Source of the DNA: Chryseobacterium sp. S0630
GTDB taxonomy: Bacteria; Bacteroidota; Bacteroidia; Flavobacteriales; Weeksellaceae
DNA: 40,843 nt
Direction: 5' to 3'
Assembly (NCBI RefSeq): GCF_024158915.1
Contig: NZ_JAMZGF010000051.1
Span: 1 to 40,843, forward strand
Below the pieces are notes generated by a model that did no database searches, had not been told where the DNA came from, and saw only the letters and a program-made list of their open reading frames with translations. The translations under genes were made by a program, and so were the position numbers. Below, in pieces: positions 7,541 to 15,856 of this stretch; the stretch's first letter is position 1, and the number at the start of each line of letters is the position of its first letter.

Positions 7541-9055
7541 ATGGCAACCAAAGCACTTTTCAATACCGTAGTTAACTGGTTCATCCGTCAAAGGATTGAC
7601 CAGATACAGAATTTCATGGACCATCCTATTGAAACCCAAAAAGGTATACTCTTTTCTCAGCTGTTTCATGCGGAGGATACGGAATATGGCAAACTATACG
7701 GATTCAATTCTATCTCCAGTTATCAGGATTTTAAAAACAAAGTTCCTATAGTTACGTATGAAGAAATGGAACCTTTTATTGAAAAGGCAAGACAGGGGCA
7801 TAAAGATGTAAGCTGGCCTGGTCTCATTAAACATTTTGCCAAATCATCCGGTACCACAAATGCTAAAAGCAAGTTCATTCCGATCTCTGCCGAAAGCCTT
7901 GAATACTGCCATATGAAAGCCGGAAAGGATATGGTTTCCATTTATGCCAACAACCATCCCGAAAACCAGCTTTTTAATTATAAAAACTTACGTTTAGGCG
8001 GAAGCTCCGAGCTGTATGCTGATTTCAATACAAAATTTGGAGATTTATCTGCTATTCTCATTGATAATCTTCCTTTTTGGGTAGAAATTACCACCACTCC
8101 GAGTAAGAAAGTTTCTTTGATGGGAGAATGGGAAAGTAAGCTTAAAGCGATCACTTCCGAAGTAAAGAATGAAGATGTAGGAAGTATCCTGGGAGTACCC
8201 AGCTGGATGATGGTTCTTCTGCAAAGAGTATTAAAGGAAACCAATGTAGGAAGTATTTCTGAGCTGTGGCCTAATTTAGAGGTGTTTTTTCACGGTGGAA
8301 TCAGCTTTAAGCCCTACCGGGAGCAATTCAGGCAGATCATCGGAAAAAACATCAATTACTACGAAATTTACAATGCTTCCGAAGGGTTCTTCGGGATCCA
8401 GGACAGATCAGACAGTGATGAGATGCTTCTGATGCTGGATTATGGAATATTCTATGAATTCATCCCGATGGATCAGTTTCATTTTTCAAATCCTAAGGTT
8501 GTAAGTCTGGAAGATGTGGAGATAGGAAAAAATTACGCAATGGTGATTACCACCAATGGAGGACTGTGGAGATATCTGATTGGCGATACCGTTGTCTTTA
8601 CCTCGATCAATCCTTTCAGAATAAAAATAACGGGAAGAACTAAACATTATATCAATGCTTTTGGGGAAGAACTGATGATTACCAATGTGGAATCTGCTCT
8701 CTCAAAGGCCTGTGAAGCAACGGGTGCACAAATCACGGATTTTACAGGGGCTCCTGTATTTATGAAGGGAAATGAAGGAGGTGCCCACGAATGGATTTTT
8801 GAATTCAGTCAGCATCCTGATAATCTGGATCACTTTATTGATGCTTTTGATAAGCATTTAAAGACCATCAATTCAGACTATGAAGCGAAAAGATACAACA
8901 ATATGACTCTTAAAAGGCCGATTGTGCATATCGCCAAAGAAAACTTGTTCTATCACTGGCTGGAAGCAAAAGGAAAGCTAGGCGGACAAAATAAAGTACC
9001 AAGGTTAAGCAATGACAGAGAGTATATTGATCCATTGCTGGAAATGAATAAATAA
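7541..9055 (+). CDS. GH3 auxin-responsive promoter family protein (acyl-adenylating enzyme)
   Basis: 504 residues from ATG 7541 (MATKALFNTVVNWFIRQ), the start expected for flavobacterial homologues; the frame stays open back to a TTG at 7487, but those residues look non-native. The GH3 fold belongs to the ANL adenylating superfamily. Visible are the nucleotide-binding SSGTTNAKSKFIPIS (about 100-115), YNASEGFFGIQ in the middle, and YLIGDTVVFTS followed by KITGRTKHYINAFGEE near the hinge to the C-terminal domain. Plant GH3 enzymes join amino acids to jasmonate or auxin using ATP. The substrate of the common Bacteroidota members is unknown, so amide formation between an acyl acid and an amine is only the family expectation. 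Confidence 0.9.
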   Translation: MATKALFNTVVNWFIRQRIDQIQNFMDHPIETQKGILFSQLFHAEDTEYGKLYGFNSISSYQDFKNKVPIVTYEEMEPFIEKARQGHKDVSWPGLIKHFAKSSGTTNAKSKFIPISAESLEYCHMKAGKDMVSIYANNHPENQLFNYKNLRLGGSSELYADFNTKFGDLSAILIDNLPFWVEITTTPSKKVSLMGEWESKLKAITSEVKNEDVGSILGVPSWMMVLLQRVLKETNVGSISELWPNLEVFFHGGISFKPYREQFRQIIGKNINYYEIYNASEGFFGIQDRSDSDEMLLMLDYGIFYEFIPMDQFHFSNPKVVSLEDVEIGKNYAMVITTNGGLWRYLIGDTVVFTSINPFRIKITGRTKHYINAFGEELMITNVESALSKACEATGAQITDFTGAPVFMKGNEGGAHEWIFEFSQHPDNLDHFIDAFDKHLKTINSDYEAKRYNNMTLKRPIVHIAKENLFYHWLEAKGKLGGQNKVPRLSNDREYIDPLLEMNK

Positions 9056-9069
9056 AGTTTATTTTAAAA

Positions 9070-9233
9070 CGCAAAGAATTAGTAATTCGGATGTTTTATT
9101 TAAGAGGGCTAAGAATATTGCAGCTTCGCAGCTTATGAAGCGTAGTGGCTATACGTAAGCTTAGTTAGAATCAATCTATTGATTCAATCTTCGCTCCCTC
9201 AAATTATTACAGTATCAAAATAGAAACTTTGCG
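9070..9233. repeat. Hairpin-rich intergenic element
   Basis: Outer inverted ends CGCAAAG (9070-9076) and CTTTGCG (9227-9233) enclose further nested inversions: an imperfect pair around 9100-9120 and 9185-9203, GCTTC/GAAGC at 9123-9141, and GAATCAA/TTGATTC at 9168-9185. There is no open frame. It may be a small miniature repeat or a folded trailer of the GH3 transcript. Confidence 0.45.
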
Positions 9234-9263
9234 CTAAAAAAGCTATTCACAGATAATAAATAA

Positions 9264-9291
9264 AAGCCGTAATTCTATTGAACTACGGCTT
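9264..9291 (-). terminator. Terminator of the mutL-lipoprotein run
   Basis: On the minus strand AAGCCGTA, a 12-nt loop, TACGGCTT, followed by TTA. The hairpin starts 7 nt beyond the stop codon of the last lipoprotein gene. The 8-bp stem is short but well placed. Confidence 0.6.
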
Positions 9292-9297
9292 CTTTAT

Positions 9298-9708
9298 TTA
9301 TTTGCTTAAATCTTCTTTCACTTTTTTCGCAGCTTCTTCTACTTTCGAAGCTCCTTTTTTAGCGGCTTCTTTTGCATCTTGCCCTACTTTGTTAGCTTCA
9401 GCTTTGATATCCTGCCCTGCTTTATTAAGATCTTGTTTTGTCTTATCTGCCGTGGCATCAATTTTATCTTTTGCCTTCTGAGCGGCATCGTCAATCTTGT
9501 TACCAGCTTCATCTACTTTAGCTTTCACATCTTCTTTTGCATTGTTGATTTTCGCAGTATCCACAACGTTAGGTGTTTCTGTGGTGGTAGTTGTGGTTGT
9601 GGTAGTAGATCCGTCAGGGTTTTCTACCTGTTCTGTTTTTGTAGTTGATTTTGTACATGCTACAGTGAACACAGAGATCACTATTGCGGCAATAATTTGC
9701 TTTTTCAT
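9298..9708 (-). CDS. Small lipoprotein with LEA-like Lys/Ala/Asp repeat helix
   Basis: 136 residues. Lipoprotein signal peptide with lipobox VFTVAC (Cys18). Then a run of nine Thr (residues about 35-43, encoded by a degenerate ACC/ACA tract) and a long amphipathic helix from about 55 to 136, made of imperfect 11-residue units such as AKDKIDATADKTKQDLNKAG and AGQDIKAEANKVGQDAKEAAKK. This composition resembles group 3 LEA proteins and bacterial coiled-coil stress lipoproteins, so a protective or envelope-spacing role is possible but unproven. It follows another lipoprotein gene by 29 nt. Confidence 0.8.
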   Translation of the reverse strand: MKKQIIAAIVISVFTVACTKSTTKTEQVENPDGSTTTTTTTTTETPNVVDTAKINNAKEDVKAKVDEAGNKIDDAAQKAKDKIDATADKTKQDLNKAGQDIKAEANKVGQDAKEAAKKGASKVEEAAKKVKEDLSK

Positions 9709-9737
9709 ATTGTATATTGTTTAATGGTAATTTAAAA

Positions 9738-10100
9738 TTATTCTGTTTTGGTTTCCTGAGTAACTGGTTTTTCTGCTGTCTTCAGCTTCTTTTCAGCGTC
9801 TGCTTTTTTCTTTTCCTCTTCCTGTTTTGCTTTGTTTTCCTTTTCAAGTTCTGCTTTAAGCTTATTTTCTTCATCCTGAAGCTTTTTAGCCTGTTTTACT
9901 GAATCAAGATACTGAGGAGAAGACATTCTTATTTTTCGTGCAATATCCACTGAAACAGCTCCTGTAGAAAAGGAGTCAATAGCAGTGGTATCATAACGTA
10001 CTCTCACTTCCTGTTCAGCCCCAAAACCCGGAGATTCTTTCTTGGAACATGCAGTAAAAAGAACGGTAAAAACAAAAATCGCAGCCAGTAAATTTTTCAT
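9738..10100 (-). CDS. Small lipoprotein with Lys/Glu-rich coiled coil
   Basis: 120 residues. Lipoprotein signal peptide with lipobox LFTAC (Cys18) followed by SKKES. A short globular-looking part (about 28-65, VRVRYDTTAIDSFSTGAVSVDIARKIRM) precedes a charged coiled coil (about 66-110) and a Lys/Thr/Glu tail. I do not recognise the family. The gene begins 4 nt after the stop of the upstream EEP hydrolase and is surely cotranscribed with it. Confidence 0.8.
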   Translation of the reverse strand: MKNLLAAIFVFTVLFTACSKKESPGFGAEQEVRVRYDTTAIDSFSTGAVSVDIARKIRMSSPQYLDSVKQAKKLQDEENKLKAELEKENKAKQEEEKKKADAEKKLKTAEKPVTQETKTE

Positions 10101-10104
10101 GGAA

Positions 10105-11076
10105 CTAATTTAGCAGAAATTCTGCAATTACAGGATAGTGATCCGATAATTTCACAGATTGGTCTACTTTATAGCTTAAAGGAATGATTGATTTTGAAGT
10201 GAAGATATAATCAATTCTTAAAGGAACTTTATAATCATGAAAACTGCTAGCACTACCCTTTCCTGCTACTAAGAATGCATCCTGAAGATCTTTTCCAAGA
10301 TTATAATACTCGTATGAATTCGGAACAGAATTAAAATCTCCTGCCAGAATAACAGGATAAGGAGATAAATCTATCATTTTTCTGATTCTTTTTACCTGAT
10401 CTTCATGAGCCTGGAATGTAGGAGTCATATGAGAAAGTAATGTTGAAACATTTCCCAACCCTAATTTATCAAGTTTCGTAAACATCGATTTATGAAGTCT
10501 GAAGGGTTCAAGATATACATTAATAATTCTGATTACTTTTCCATTGATGTCTATATCAGCATAGAATGAATTTCCGCGGGCTTTCTCATCAATAAGTTCC
10601 GCTTGTCTTACAATTTTATGCTTAGTTTTAAGAATAACCGACGGATATTTTATAAGATCACGTTTTATAACACGATTTGTATCTTTTTCCTGTACCAGAA
10701 TAATATCTGCATCCTGTGCTTTAATATAGTCTTTTACTTTATCCCAGCCATATTCTCCATATTTCACATTAAAGGTCAATACTTTAATATCCCGTATTGT
10801 TTTTAAATTTTCTGTTTTGGGAGAAAAGTTCACCCATCGTCTGATTGGATTATAGAAAATAAGTGTACCCAATGCAAAAGCTATAGCAATTTTTTCTTTT
10901 TTTAAGATCCAGATCAGTGTAAGAATCAAGTGTGACAGAATCAGATAAGGAAAACCAAGAGACAGAAGATTCAGGTTGCCTAAAATATTGGGTGGAATCC
11001 ATGCATTCCCCAATGTGCATAACAGCAAAACAGCAACAACGATATGTATAAATAGTAATATCTGGTTCGACTTCAT
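10105..11076 (-). CDS. Membrane-anchored endonuclease/exonuclease/phosphatase (EEP) family protein, copy 1
   Basis: 323 residues. Three hydrophobic segments in the first 90 residues are followed by an EEP domain (about 95-323). Catalytic motifs of the DNase I-like fold are visible: VLTFNVKYGE, ADIILVQEKD (metal-binding Glu), VILAGDFNSVPNSYEY (Asp/Asn), IDYIFTSK and LSDHYPVIAEF (His). EEP proteins hydrolyse phosphodiester or phosphomonoester bonds in nucleic acids, inositol phosphates or sphingolipids; with this anchor the active domain should face the periplasm or membrane surface. The substrate cannot be told from the sequence. It is a clear paralogue of the next gene upstream. Confidence 0.87.
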   Translation of the reverse strand: MKSNQILLFIHIVVAVLLLCTLGNAWIPPNILGNLNLLSLGFPYLILSHLILTLIWILKKEKIAIAFALGTLIFYNPIRRWVNFSPKTENLKTIRDIKVLTFNVKYGEYGWDKVKDYIKAQDADIILVQEKDTNRVIKRDLIKYPSVILKTKHKIVRQAELIDEKARGNSFYADIDINGKVIRIINVYLEPFRLHKSMFTKLDKLGLGNVSTLLSHMTPTFQAHEDQVKRIRKMIDLSPYPVILAGDFNSVPNSYEYYNLGKDLQDAFLVAGKGSASSFHDYKVPLRIDYIFTSKSIIPLSYKVDQSVKLSDHYPVIAEFLLN

Positions 11077-11149
11077 GAAAAAACGGTCTTGGTACGGTTT
11101 TCTTTCAACAAAAATCCTACCAAGCAGATAATTTTAACTATTTTTATGA

Positions 11150-12142
11150 TTATTTGCTCTCCGTAGAAAACTTAACTGTGACAGGATAATGATCTGAAAT
11201 ACTTACAGAACGGTCAACTTTATAAGATATTGCCTTTAAAGTTTTTGAAGAAAAAATATAATCGATTCTAATGGGGAATTTATAGTCGTGAAAACTGGTT
11301 GCACTTCCTTTTCCTGCGTTCACAAAAGCGTCTTCAAGCCCGTCTGATAAATGATAATATTCGTAAGAATTGGGTACAGAATTAAAATCGCCCGCTAGAA
11401 TTACAGGATAAGGAGAATTATCAATGGCCTCACGAATGAGCGCCACCTGATCCTGATGTTTTTTAAAAGTAGGAATCAGTCTTTTAACAACATCTTTTAT
11501 TTTTTGTTCATCGGTATCGGTATTTCCATTAAGTCTCACCATATCTTTTTGAAAGCGAAAAGGATTGAGATAGACATCAATGAACCTGTAGGTCTTGCCT
11601 TTAATTTCTATATCCGCCATCACACCAGGAATTCTTACCTCTTCATCTTGTGGATCAATAATCTGCTGTTTAATGATTTTATGCCTGGTCAGAATTGTTA
11701 AGCCTCCCCCGGGATTTGCTTTTTGATAGCCTTCAAATTGATATTTAATACCCGCATCCTCCTGCAAAAGAAGAACATCTGCATTCTGAGATTTCAGGTA
11801 GGGTTCGAGCTCTTTGTTTCCTATTCTGCCAGCTCTGGTATTGAAAGAAACCACTTTTATTTCAGAATCTCCACTTTTAGAAGAAGAATAGTTAACCCAA
11901 CGTTTTACAGGATTTATAAACGCTAACCCTGCAAACATAAACACAAACGCCCTTTTTTTCCAGCTAAATACCCAGAAAACCGTTAGAATCACATATACTA
12001 TAATAAGCACAGGAAAACCTAAGGAAAGCAGATTAAACCAAGGGAAAACCTTTGGTGGAACATAAGCGTTCAATAAAGTACCCAACAGTAGAAATAAAAT
12101 TCCCAGATGGACAATCAATACTATAAGTCGGAAAATCTTCAC
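11150..12142 (-). CDS. Membrane-anchored EEP family protein, copy 2
   Basis: 330 residues, same architecture as the copy at 10105: three N-terminal membrane segments, then an EEP domain with VVSFNTRAG, ADVLLLQEDAG, VILAGDFNSVPNSYEYYHL, IDYIFSSK and ISDHYPVTVKF. The two share almost identical stretches around the catalytic GDFN motif and the SFHDYK..IRIDYIF region, so they come from a tandem duplication that has since diverged. The start is a GTG at 12142; the frame is closed by a TAA just upstream, so no ATG alternative exists. It begins 9 nt after the rhomboid gene. Confidence 0.87.
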   Translation of the reverse strand: MKIFRLIVLIVHLGILFLLLGTLLNAYVPPKVFPWFNLLSLGFPVLIIVYVILTVFWVFSWKKRAFVFMFAGLAFINPVKRWVNYSSSKSGDSEIKVVSFNTRAGRIGNKELEPYLKSQNADVLLLQEDAGIKYQFEGYQKANPGGGLTILTRHKIIKQQIIDPQDEEVRIPGVMADIEIKGKTYRFIDVYLNPFRFQKDMVRLNGNTDTDEQKIKDVVKRLIPTFKKHQDQVALIREAIDNSPYPVILAGDFNSVPNSYEYYHLSDGLEDAFVNAGKGSATSFHDYKFPIRIDYIFSSKTLKAISYKVDRSVSISDHYPVTVKFSTESK

Positions 12143-12151
12143 AATGCTATT

Positions 12152-12880
12152 TTAGTTGAATCTGTACAAATGTTTCTTCCAAATTCTTGCCAGCAGCCAT
12201 CCAACCAAAGCTCCTCCAACATGGGCAAGGTGAGCAATACCTCCTCCGTTTCCGGAAACCCCAAGGTATATAGACCCAACAACAATAATAGGCAACAAAT
12301 ATTTTACTTTAATCGGAACCGGAATAAACATAATTCCAATTTTAGAATCAGGATATAATGTTGCAAATGCTGCTACTACTCCGAAAATAGCTCCGGAAGC
12401 TCCAACCATTGGAGTTGTTAAAATATCTGTTAAACTTTTCAGCAATTCCTTTTGTTTGAGAACTGAACCTGTATTTCCTGCAAACTCAACGCTTGCGCCG
12501 GACAGATATGCATTTACATTAAATCCTAGTTGTTCCAATTCCCTGGAGAACTGCTGAACTTCCACAAAATTCCATGCATTAAAAAGAAAAAACGCCCCAA
12601 GGCCACTTGCAAAGTACAAAATCAAATACTTTTTGTCTCCTAATGTCTGTTCCAGAATAGGTCCAAAGCTAAAGAGCGTCATCATATTAAATAAAATATG
12701 CATAATACTTCCATGCATAAACATATGGGTAATAATCTGCCATGAATGGAAAAAGGGAGAAAAAGGATAAAAGGCAGCAAGATACTCGACCATCTTATTT
12801 CCAATTAGATAAGTTATAATGAAAATTATAACATTGATTATTATAATATTCCTTGTAATTGGCGGTATATTGTTAAACAT
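12152..12880 (-). CDS. Rhomboid family intramembrane serine protease
   Basis: 242 residues with about six membrane helices. The catalytic Ser is in GASGAIFG (Ser162) and the partner His in AHVGGALVG (His220). The N-terminal region has THMFMHGSIMHILFNMMTLFSFG, the conserved His/Asn-containing helix pair of rhomboids. It cleaves transmembrane segments of other membrane proteins; its substrates are unknown. A loop of about 45 residues (about 105-150) between helices is longer than in GlpG. The gene starts 6 nt after mutL. Confidence 0.92.
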   Translation of the reverse strand: MFNNIPPITRNIIIINVIIFIITYLIGNKMVEYLAAFYPFSPFFHSWQIITHMFMHGSIMHILFNMMTLFSFGPILEQTLGDKKYLILYFASGLGAFFLFNAWNFVEVQQFSRELEQLGFNVNAYLSGASVEFAGNTGSVLKQKELLKSLTDILTTPMVGASGAIFGVVAAFATLYPDSKIGIMFIPVPIKVKYLLPIIVVGSIYLGVSGNGGGIAHLAHVGGALVGWLLARIWKKHLYRFN

Positions 12881-12886
12881 AATTTT

Positions 12887-14683
12887 TTAAAATTTGTTTT
12901 TAAAGTCATTAAACGGAACTTCATAAAAGCATCGTTTGCCGTCCGGCAAAAATTCCGGGAAGCCTAATGCTGTAAAGTCTTTAATCAGCTGTTCCGCATC
13001 TTTTTTATAAATAAAGTCGAATCTTGACTTCGACTGCATTTTATTCCATTGGTTGTGGTAATACTGCAAAAATTCTTCTTCAGTCTTGTAGTCCAGGATC
13101 TCAAAAAGGTTTTCCAAAAATTTCATGGCCTGGGTTTCTTTCAGTCCTTCAGGAAGTGAATCTATACGAAGTACACTTTCATGAGCAATTTTCATGTCAA
13201 ACCCTAATTCCGGAAGATATTTTTTTATCGAATTGTATTTTGTCTTTTCAATCTCATTCATATGGTATTCCAGAGAGAAAAGAAGGGCATGACTGTTTGT
13301 ATTTGATTTTCTGGTAGATTTATTTCCTTCAGAAACCAAAAGTCTGTGCATTCTTCCCAAATCCAGCATTAATGTGACATCTCCTTTATTGAAAAGCCAA
13401 TAACCATTGGGAAGTCTCATTAAATCTTCGTCAAAATCTTCATCTTCAAAGAGGTTAATCTTTGATGGTTCTGCTGTAATATTCTGATGATACATTTCCG
13501 TAAGATTCTGAATTTCTTCCGGATGTACTACATTTTTTTCTTCCAGAAACGGATTATAGTCTTTATCTACAATAATTTCCGGCATTTTGAAAACACCTCC
13601 GCTGGTTCCGCCCCCATTTCCTTTGCTGGGAATCGGTTTATTCATCATTTCATCCAATTCCGGATCTCTGTCGAAATCTAGGCTTGGAGAAACATTATAA
13701 ATTCCTAAAGATCTTTTTATGGTTGAACGAAGCAAAGCAAAAATAAGATGCTCGTCTTCAAATTTCACTTCCGTTTTCTGTGGGTGGATATTGACATCTA
13801 TTTTCTCCGGATCAAGTTCCAGGAAAAGAAAAAACGACGGTACATATCCTGGTTGAAGCAGTCCTTCAAATGCTTCCTGTACTGCTTTATTGAAGTATGG
13901 GCTTCTGAAATATCTTCCATTGACAAAAAGGAACTGCTCCCCTCTTGCTTTCTTAGCTCCTTCAGGCTTGGCAACAAAACCATGAAGCTTACACCAGATA
14001 ATATCTTCTTTAATGGGAATTAAAAGCGGCTGAAGCTTTCTTCCGAAAACATCTACGATACGCTGCATCTGGCTCCCTTTTCTCAGTCTGAAAACCGCTT
14101 CATCATCATGGAAGAGAGAAAACTCAAGGTTCTCATGAGCTAGTGCAACACGCTGAAATTCATCAATGACGTGTCTGAATTCAATATTATTATTTTTCAA
14201 AAACTTCCTTCTTGCAGGAACGTTATAGAAAAGATTTTTAACCAAAAAGTTTGATCCGTCTGCTGTCTGAACCGGGTCCTGAAACTGGAAAACACCTCCT
14301 TCAATATAGATATTAGTCCCGATGGAAGTATCTTTTTGTTTCGTTCTGAGCTCCACCTGGGAAACGGCTGCAATAGAAGCCAGAGCTTCACCACGGAAGC
14401 CTTTTGTGGCAATCTTAAAGATATCTTCTGTTCCTTTGATTTTGGAGGTAGCATGTCTTTCAAACGCCATGCGGGCATCTGTCTCAGACATTCCTTTTCC
14501 GTCGTCTACCACCTGAATAAGGTTTTTTCCGGCATCTCTGATGATCAATTCAATTTTCGTTGCATCGGCATCAATAGCATTTTCCAAAAGTTCTTTCACG
14601 ATGGATGCAGGCCGCTGCACCACCTCTCCTGCTGCAATTTGGTTGGCTACATGATCCGGTAAAAGCTGAATAATATCTGACAT
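12887..14683 (-). CDS. mutL: DNA mismatch repair protein MutL
   Basis: 598 residues from ATG 14683 (MSDIIQLLPDHVANQIAAGEVVQRP); a TTG five codons upstream is open but unlikely. The N-terminal GHKL ATPase motifs are intact: ELLENAIDADA, DDGKGM, RHATSKI and GFRGEAL, so it should dimerise on ATP and couple MutS to downstream repair. The linker spans about 330-410. In the C-terminal dimerisation domain the endonuclease motif DQHA(x)2E(x)4E is not recognisable: the corresponding place reads LMLDLGRMHRLLVSE, and the tail reads PDGKRCFYEVPF where CPHGRP is expected. The protein may therefore lack nicking activity. It heads a tight minus-strand run. Confidence 0.94.
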   Translation of the reverse strand: MSDIIQLLPDHVANQIAAGEVVQRPASIVKELLENAIDADATKIELIIRDAGKNLIQVVDDGKGMSETDARMAFERHATSKIKGTEDIFKIATKGFRGEALASIAAVSQVELRTKQKDTSIGTNIYIEGGVFQFQDPVQTADGSNFLVKNLFYNVPARRKFLKNNNIEFRHVIDEFQRVALAHENLEFSLFHDDEAVFRLRKGSQMQRIVDVFGRKLQPLLIPIKEDIIWCKLHGFVAKPEGAKKARGEQFLFVNGRYFRSPYFNKAVQEAFEGLLQPGYVPSFFLFLELDPEKIDVNIHPQKTEVKFEDEHLIFALLRSTIKRSLGIYNVSPSLDFDRDPELDEMMNKPIPSKGNGGGTSGGVFKMPEIIVDKDYNPFLEEKNVVHPEEIQNLTEMYHQNITAEPSKINLFEDEDFDEDLMRLPNGYWLFNKGDVTLMLDLGRMHRLLVSEGNKSTRKSNTNSHALLFSLEYHMNEIEKTKYNSIKKYLPELGFDMKIAHESVLRIDSLPEGLKETQAMKFLENLFEILDYKTEEEFLQYYHNQWNKMQSKSRFDFIYKKDAEQLIKDFTALGFPEFLPDGKRCFYEVPFNDFKNKF

Positions 14684-14702
14684 AAAAACGTAAATCAACT
14701 TA

Positions 14703-14710
14703 CAAAAATA
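14703..14710 (-). promoter_or_regulatory. Probable -7 element of the mutL run
   Basis: Reads TATTTTTG on the minus strand (TAnnTTTG). It is 19 nt before the mutL ATG, leaving a leader of roughly 15 nt. A -33 TTG is not obvious. Confidence 0.45.
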
Positions 14711-14998
14711 GTTAATGAAAACGGGAATTAAAATACTAAAATCGTGATTTAATATTTAATTATCAACATTTTTACGTATTTATCCCCAACTGATTTTTTT
14801 AATGTTTGTAATGAAGGGGGTTAGCAAGTTGATAAGTCTGATCAGGAAACTTTCATTTCAACCATCAGAAAAATAGGGCAAAAAATAACATAAACGTTTA
14901 TATGAAAGATCAATTTTCATAAAAACACCCCTATTTCATAACAAAATAAGGGCATTTACAGCTAGTTTATACAAAAAATTAATAGTGTGTTTTCTATT
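14711..14998. other. Intergenic region, no gene seen
   Basis: 288 nt between the mutL promoter and the end of the DUF1275 gene. AT-rich. The only structure I see is a small perfect hairpin, TATGAAA (14901-14907) with TTTCATA (14915-14921), which could help end the leftward DUF1275 transcript. Confidence 0.5.
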
Positions 14999-15826
14999 TT
15001 AATCCTCAAAGACCAGTTTTCTTTTCTTTTCTCTTTTAGGAATTCCATGGATTTTTTCATACAGATAAGCAAAAATATTAGGCTTTCTGTAAATCCTGTT
15101 ATATCTATACTTCGTGTTGAAGTGACGGATATGAATTTTATAAGCATCGTACCCGATGACAATCAGAAGACATATACTGATGACATAGAAGACTCTGAAC
15201 TCCAGATAGTAGTATGTCAGCCCTGAAAATACAGCTCCCATTACATAGGCAAGCATAATACTCATCAGAAGTTTGGCCCTACCAATCAACTCTCCGTTTC
15301 TTCTGTATTTTTTCTGTGTAAACATCGATGCCAGAATTCCTAAATCGGTGGTTGTTCCGGTAAGGTGGGTAGTTTTCACAGAGAAGTTGGAGATACTTGC
15401 CGTTAATCCGTTTTGAAGTCCGGTAGCAAAAAGCATCAATGCAACCAAATATTCTGTTTCTTCTAATGTTTTCTGATAATAAAACTGCCCGTACACTCCT
15501 ACAAAAAGAAGACATATGATTTCCAACACAATGGGCGTGGAATGGGCAAAATATTTACTTTTTTTATTAAAATTGATGACAATAAAGTTGGACAGAAAGC
15601 TTCCGAAGAAGAACAAAAAAATCCATCCTCCCACAACTCCTACCTGCGTCCAGTTTCCTTTACTGATTTCTGCCGCCAAAATTGCGTAGTGTCCCGTTAC
15701 GTTCGACGTAAAAGAGAGAAATATTAATAGGGATGCGATGTTTATAGTACCTGCCGTGAAGGCAGTCAGCGTCCCCAACCTGATATTGTCTCCCAGTGTC
15801 CTGCTGTTACTATAATTCCTTAACAT
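14999..15826 (-). CDS. YoaK/DUF1275 family membrane protein
   Basis: 275 residues with about six membrane segments between residues 15 and 225. Family hallmarks are FLSFTSNVTGHYAILAAEISKG near the N-terminus (corresponding to the usual ...MTGN... motif) and LMLFATGLQNGLTASISNFSVKTTHLTGTTTDLG in the middle. A basic cytoplasmic tail of about 45 residues (ends PKREKKRKLVFED) is extra. The function of DUF1275 proteins is unknown; they are usually described as possible transporters. It lies 30 nt downstream of the UspA-like gene and is likely cotranscribed. Confidence 0.85.
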   Translation of the reverse strand: MLRNYSNSRTLGDNIRLGTLTAFTAGTINIASLLIFLSFTSNVTGHYAILAAEISKGNWTQVGVVGGWIFLFFFGSFLSNFIVINFNKKSKYFAHSTPIVLEIICLLFVGVYGQFYYQKTLEETEYLVALMLFATGLQNGLTASISNFSVKTTHLTGTTTDLGILASMFTQKKYRRNGELIGRAKLLMSIMLAYVMGAVFSGLTYYYLEFRVFYVISICLLIVIGYDAYKIHIRHFNTKYRYNRIYRKPNIFAYLYEKIHGIPKREKKRKLVFED

Positions 15827-15856
15827 TTTTAATCGTTTTTAAATTGTGTTTAATCT

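Noticed and set aside
9536..9610. Short repeated GTGGT/TTGTG units as a possible repeat array
   Set aside because: They are the antisense of the poly-Thr codons of the lipoprotein, not a CRISPR or independent repeat.
14684..14698. TTG start five codons before the mutL ATG
   Set aside because: MSDIIQLLP is the normal MutL beginning and the upstream codons look like leader.
14779..14787. Sequence TTATCCCCA resembling a DnaA box
   Set aside because: A single imperfect box with no cluster, no dnaA or origin-like features; not evidence for an origin.
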